The notes under the pieces: model-generated
Seen by the model: the letters and a program-made list of their open reading frames with translations, nothing else
Database searches by the model: none
Told to the model about the DNA's origin: nothing
Shown here: positions 13,213 through 14,032 of the stretch, piece after piece
Layout of the letters: each line of letters opens with the position of its first letter
Numbering within the stretch: the stretch's first letter is position 1
Source of the DNA: Clostridia bacterium
GTDB taxonomy: Bacteria > Bacillota > Clostridia > Oscillospirales > CAG-272
NCBI GenBank assembly: GCA_017466495.1
Contig: JAFTUB010000021.1
Coordinates: forward strand, 1 to 14,032
DNA length: 14,032 nucleotides
Direction: 5' to 3'
Position numbers and translations under genes: made by a program

Positions 13213-13872
13213 TCAATTATTATCAGCAATCCATTTCTTTGACCAATCAAACAAAGTTTCTGACATCAAGTTGAAGTCTACCGTTCCGCCATTTTTCAAA
13301 TCAAGAAATGTATCAACGATAACCCTTTCATCATTTGAAACAATATTCCGCAATTCACTTTGATGTTTTATGTATTTGGCTGTTCGCTTGAAAGCAATTG
13401 CCTGTACAACAAAAGAAGCCGATTTATATAACCCTCTTAAAATATCGTCGCTCTTTTCGTGGAGCATATTGTGAACGCAGCCATGATAGATGTTGCAGGC
13501 ACCGATTTTGATTGCTCGGTTCACGGCACTGTCGTCAACAATAGCCATCACCTCGTCAAGGCTTCCCTTGATGGGTGTGGTGTCATAGCAAAATTGGAAC
13601 AAGTCCGACGGCTCCCAATTCATAATTTCCTTTTTTCCTGAAAGAAAACCGCAAATCAGTTCTCTGTGGGACAAGGTGTCCAACATAGCATTGTAAACTT
13701 TTATATCTGCGGAAGACAATTCATTCAAAATAACAACAACATCAATATCGCTTTTGTCGCCAGCTTCGCCACGACCATAACTACCTTGCAGGCCAACAAA
13801 CCATACACGGTTTGCAAAGGTTTCATTTAATGCTTGTAAAAAGTCTTCCATCCAAGCAGTAATATCGATCAT
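13213..13872 (-). CDS. Nucleotidyltransferase-fold protein (MNT-type), function unknown
   Basis: The 219-residue product, counted from the ATG at 13872-13870, has a polymerase-beta-like nucleotidyltransferase core. GLQGSYGRGEAGDKSDIDVV (28-47) carries the Gly-Ser and the Asp42/Asp44 metal ligands of the GS...DxD motif. The C-terminal half (about 115-215) looks all helical and may be a substrate-binding or HEPN-like domain, but I do not see a clear RxxxxH motif. Relatives include toxin-antitoxin MNT proteins and aminoglycoside adenylyltransferases. ATG 13872 is preferred over GTG 13881 because GAGG (13884-13881 on the minus strand) gives it an eight-base spacing. The gene is visibly AT-rich compared with the + strand genes and sits between direct repeats, suggesting transfer. 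Confidence 0.8.
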   Translation of the reverse strand: MIDITAWMEDFLQALNETFANRVWFVGLQGSYGRGEAGDKSDIDVVVILNELSSADIKVYNAMLDTLSHRELICGFLSGKKEIMNWEPSDLFQFCYDTTPIKGSLDEVMAIVDDSAVNRAIKIGACNIYHGCVHNMLHEKSDDILRGLYKSASFVVQAIAFKRTAKYIKHQSELRNIVSNDERVIVDTFLDLKNGGTVDFNLMSETLFDWSKKWIADNN

Positions 13873-13882
13873 CTTAATCACC

Positions 13883-13900
13883 TCGTTAAATTGGAATTTG
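13883..13900. repeat. Direct repeat, right copy, flanking the nucleotidyltransferase gene
   Basis: TCGTTAAATTGGAATTTG matches the copy at 13194-13211 in 17 of 18 bases. It lies between the stop of the upstream minus-strand gene (13904) and the start of the nucleotidyltransferase gene. It also contributes two bases (TC, 13883-13884) to that gene's GAGG ribosome site. Confidence 0.7.
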
Positions 13901-13903
13901 TTT

Positions 13904-14032
13904 TTAGAGGATTTTTGCTTTGCTCGGTTTGTTGGAAGAATAAAGGACTGTCAGTTTGCTCCCAACAGCAGGAACTGCTTTACCTGCACCAATCCATTTT
14001 CTCTTAGTGTAGGTGTTTCCATCCACAATATA
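13904..14032 (-). CDS. C-terminal end of a DUF3592-like protein (runs off the window)
   Basis: The minus-strand frame is open from the window edge to a TAA at 13906-13904, giving 42 residues. YIVDGNTYTKRKWIGAG, then PAVGSKLTVLYSSNKPSKAK resembles the end of DUF3592-type proteins. In those, a 'VDG..Y' strand is followed by 'VG..V.V.Y.P.NP..A'. This is a short stretch, so the family is tentative. It precedes the nucleotidyltransferase gene on the same strand with a 31-base gap that contains the right direct repeat, so the two could share a transcript. The base composition is AT-rich like the neighbouring gene. Confidence 0.5.
   Translation of the reverse strand, partial: YIVDGNTYTKRKWIGAGKAVPAVGSKLTVLYSSNKPSKAKIL

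Noticed and set aside
11517..13250. 577-codon minus-strand open frame opposite ccdA and tlpA
   Set aside because: It crosses several real genes, two terminators and the integrase remnant, and its sequence is low complexity. The + strand CcdA and thioredoxin motifs are unambiguous.
13194..13900. CRISPR array
   Set aside because: Only two repeat copies exist, 689 bases apart and separated by a coding gene. There is no regular spacer structure.

Overview
The window looks like chromosomal DNA of an uncultured, GC-rich, endospore-forming Firmicute, probably a gut-type clostridium (Oscillospirales/Clostridia-like). The evidence is strong AGGAGG-type ribosome sites, tight gene spacing, a sporulation intramembrane-protease pair, a clostridial FliB-type methylase and a DUF5058 gene. 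The taxon is an inference; no rRNA or tRNA gene was seen. Nearly all genes are on the + strand. Only the last ~850 bases carry minus-strand genes, and these are clearly more AT-rich.

Layout. 1-321 is the 3' end of a TrmO/TsaA-type tRNA methyltransferase gene. 361-3215 is a compact three-gene unit: a DUF5058 membrane protein, an unrecognised membrane protein and a membrane-anchored M20 (PM20D1-like) metallohydrolase. I read it as a possible uptake-plus-hydrolysis module with unknown substrate. 3380-4441 is a FliB-like cysteine-rich lysine N-methylase with its own promoter. 4548-5875 is an M23/M50 pair resembling SpoIVFA/SpoIVFB. It is preceded by a good match to a sigma-E promoter, which fits the sporulation reading. 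6118-10205 is a complete potABCD polyamine ABC-transporter operon, with a perfect 12-2-12 dyad in its promoter and a strong terminator at its end. 10367-11548 is a cytoplasmic sialidase-like beta-propeller protein with its own extended -10 promoter. 11625-12974 is a CcdA plus TlpA-like thioredoxin pair for extracytoplasmic thiol redox chemistry.

After the tlpA terminator the character changes. A 3' remnant of a tyrosine recombinase (13017-13145) borders an AT-rich segment. This holds a minus-strand nucleotidyltransferase gene, bracketed by 18-bp near-identical direct repeats, and the end of a DUF3592-like gene that runs off the window. This looks like the edge of a decayed or acquired element.

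Most noteworthy points: the repeat-bracketed nucleotidyltransferase gene; the DUF5058/membrane/M20 triad; the sigma-E-like promoter and intact M23 residues on the SpoIVFA-like protein; a glutamate-rich insertion in PotB; a C-terminal membrane anchor on PotD; and putative operators over the pot and sialidase promoters. All family calls come from reading motifs, with no database search.
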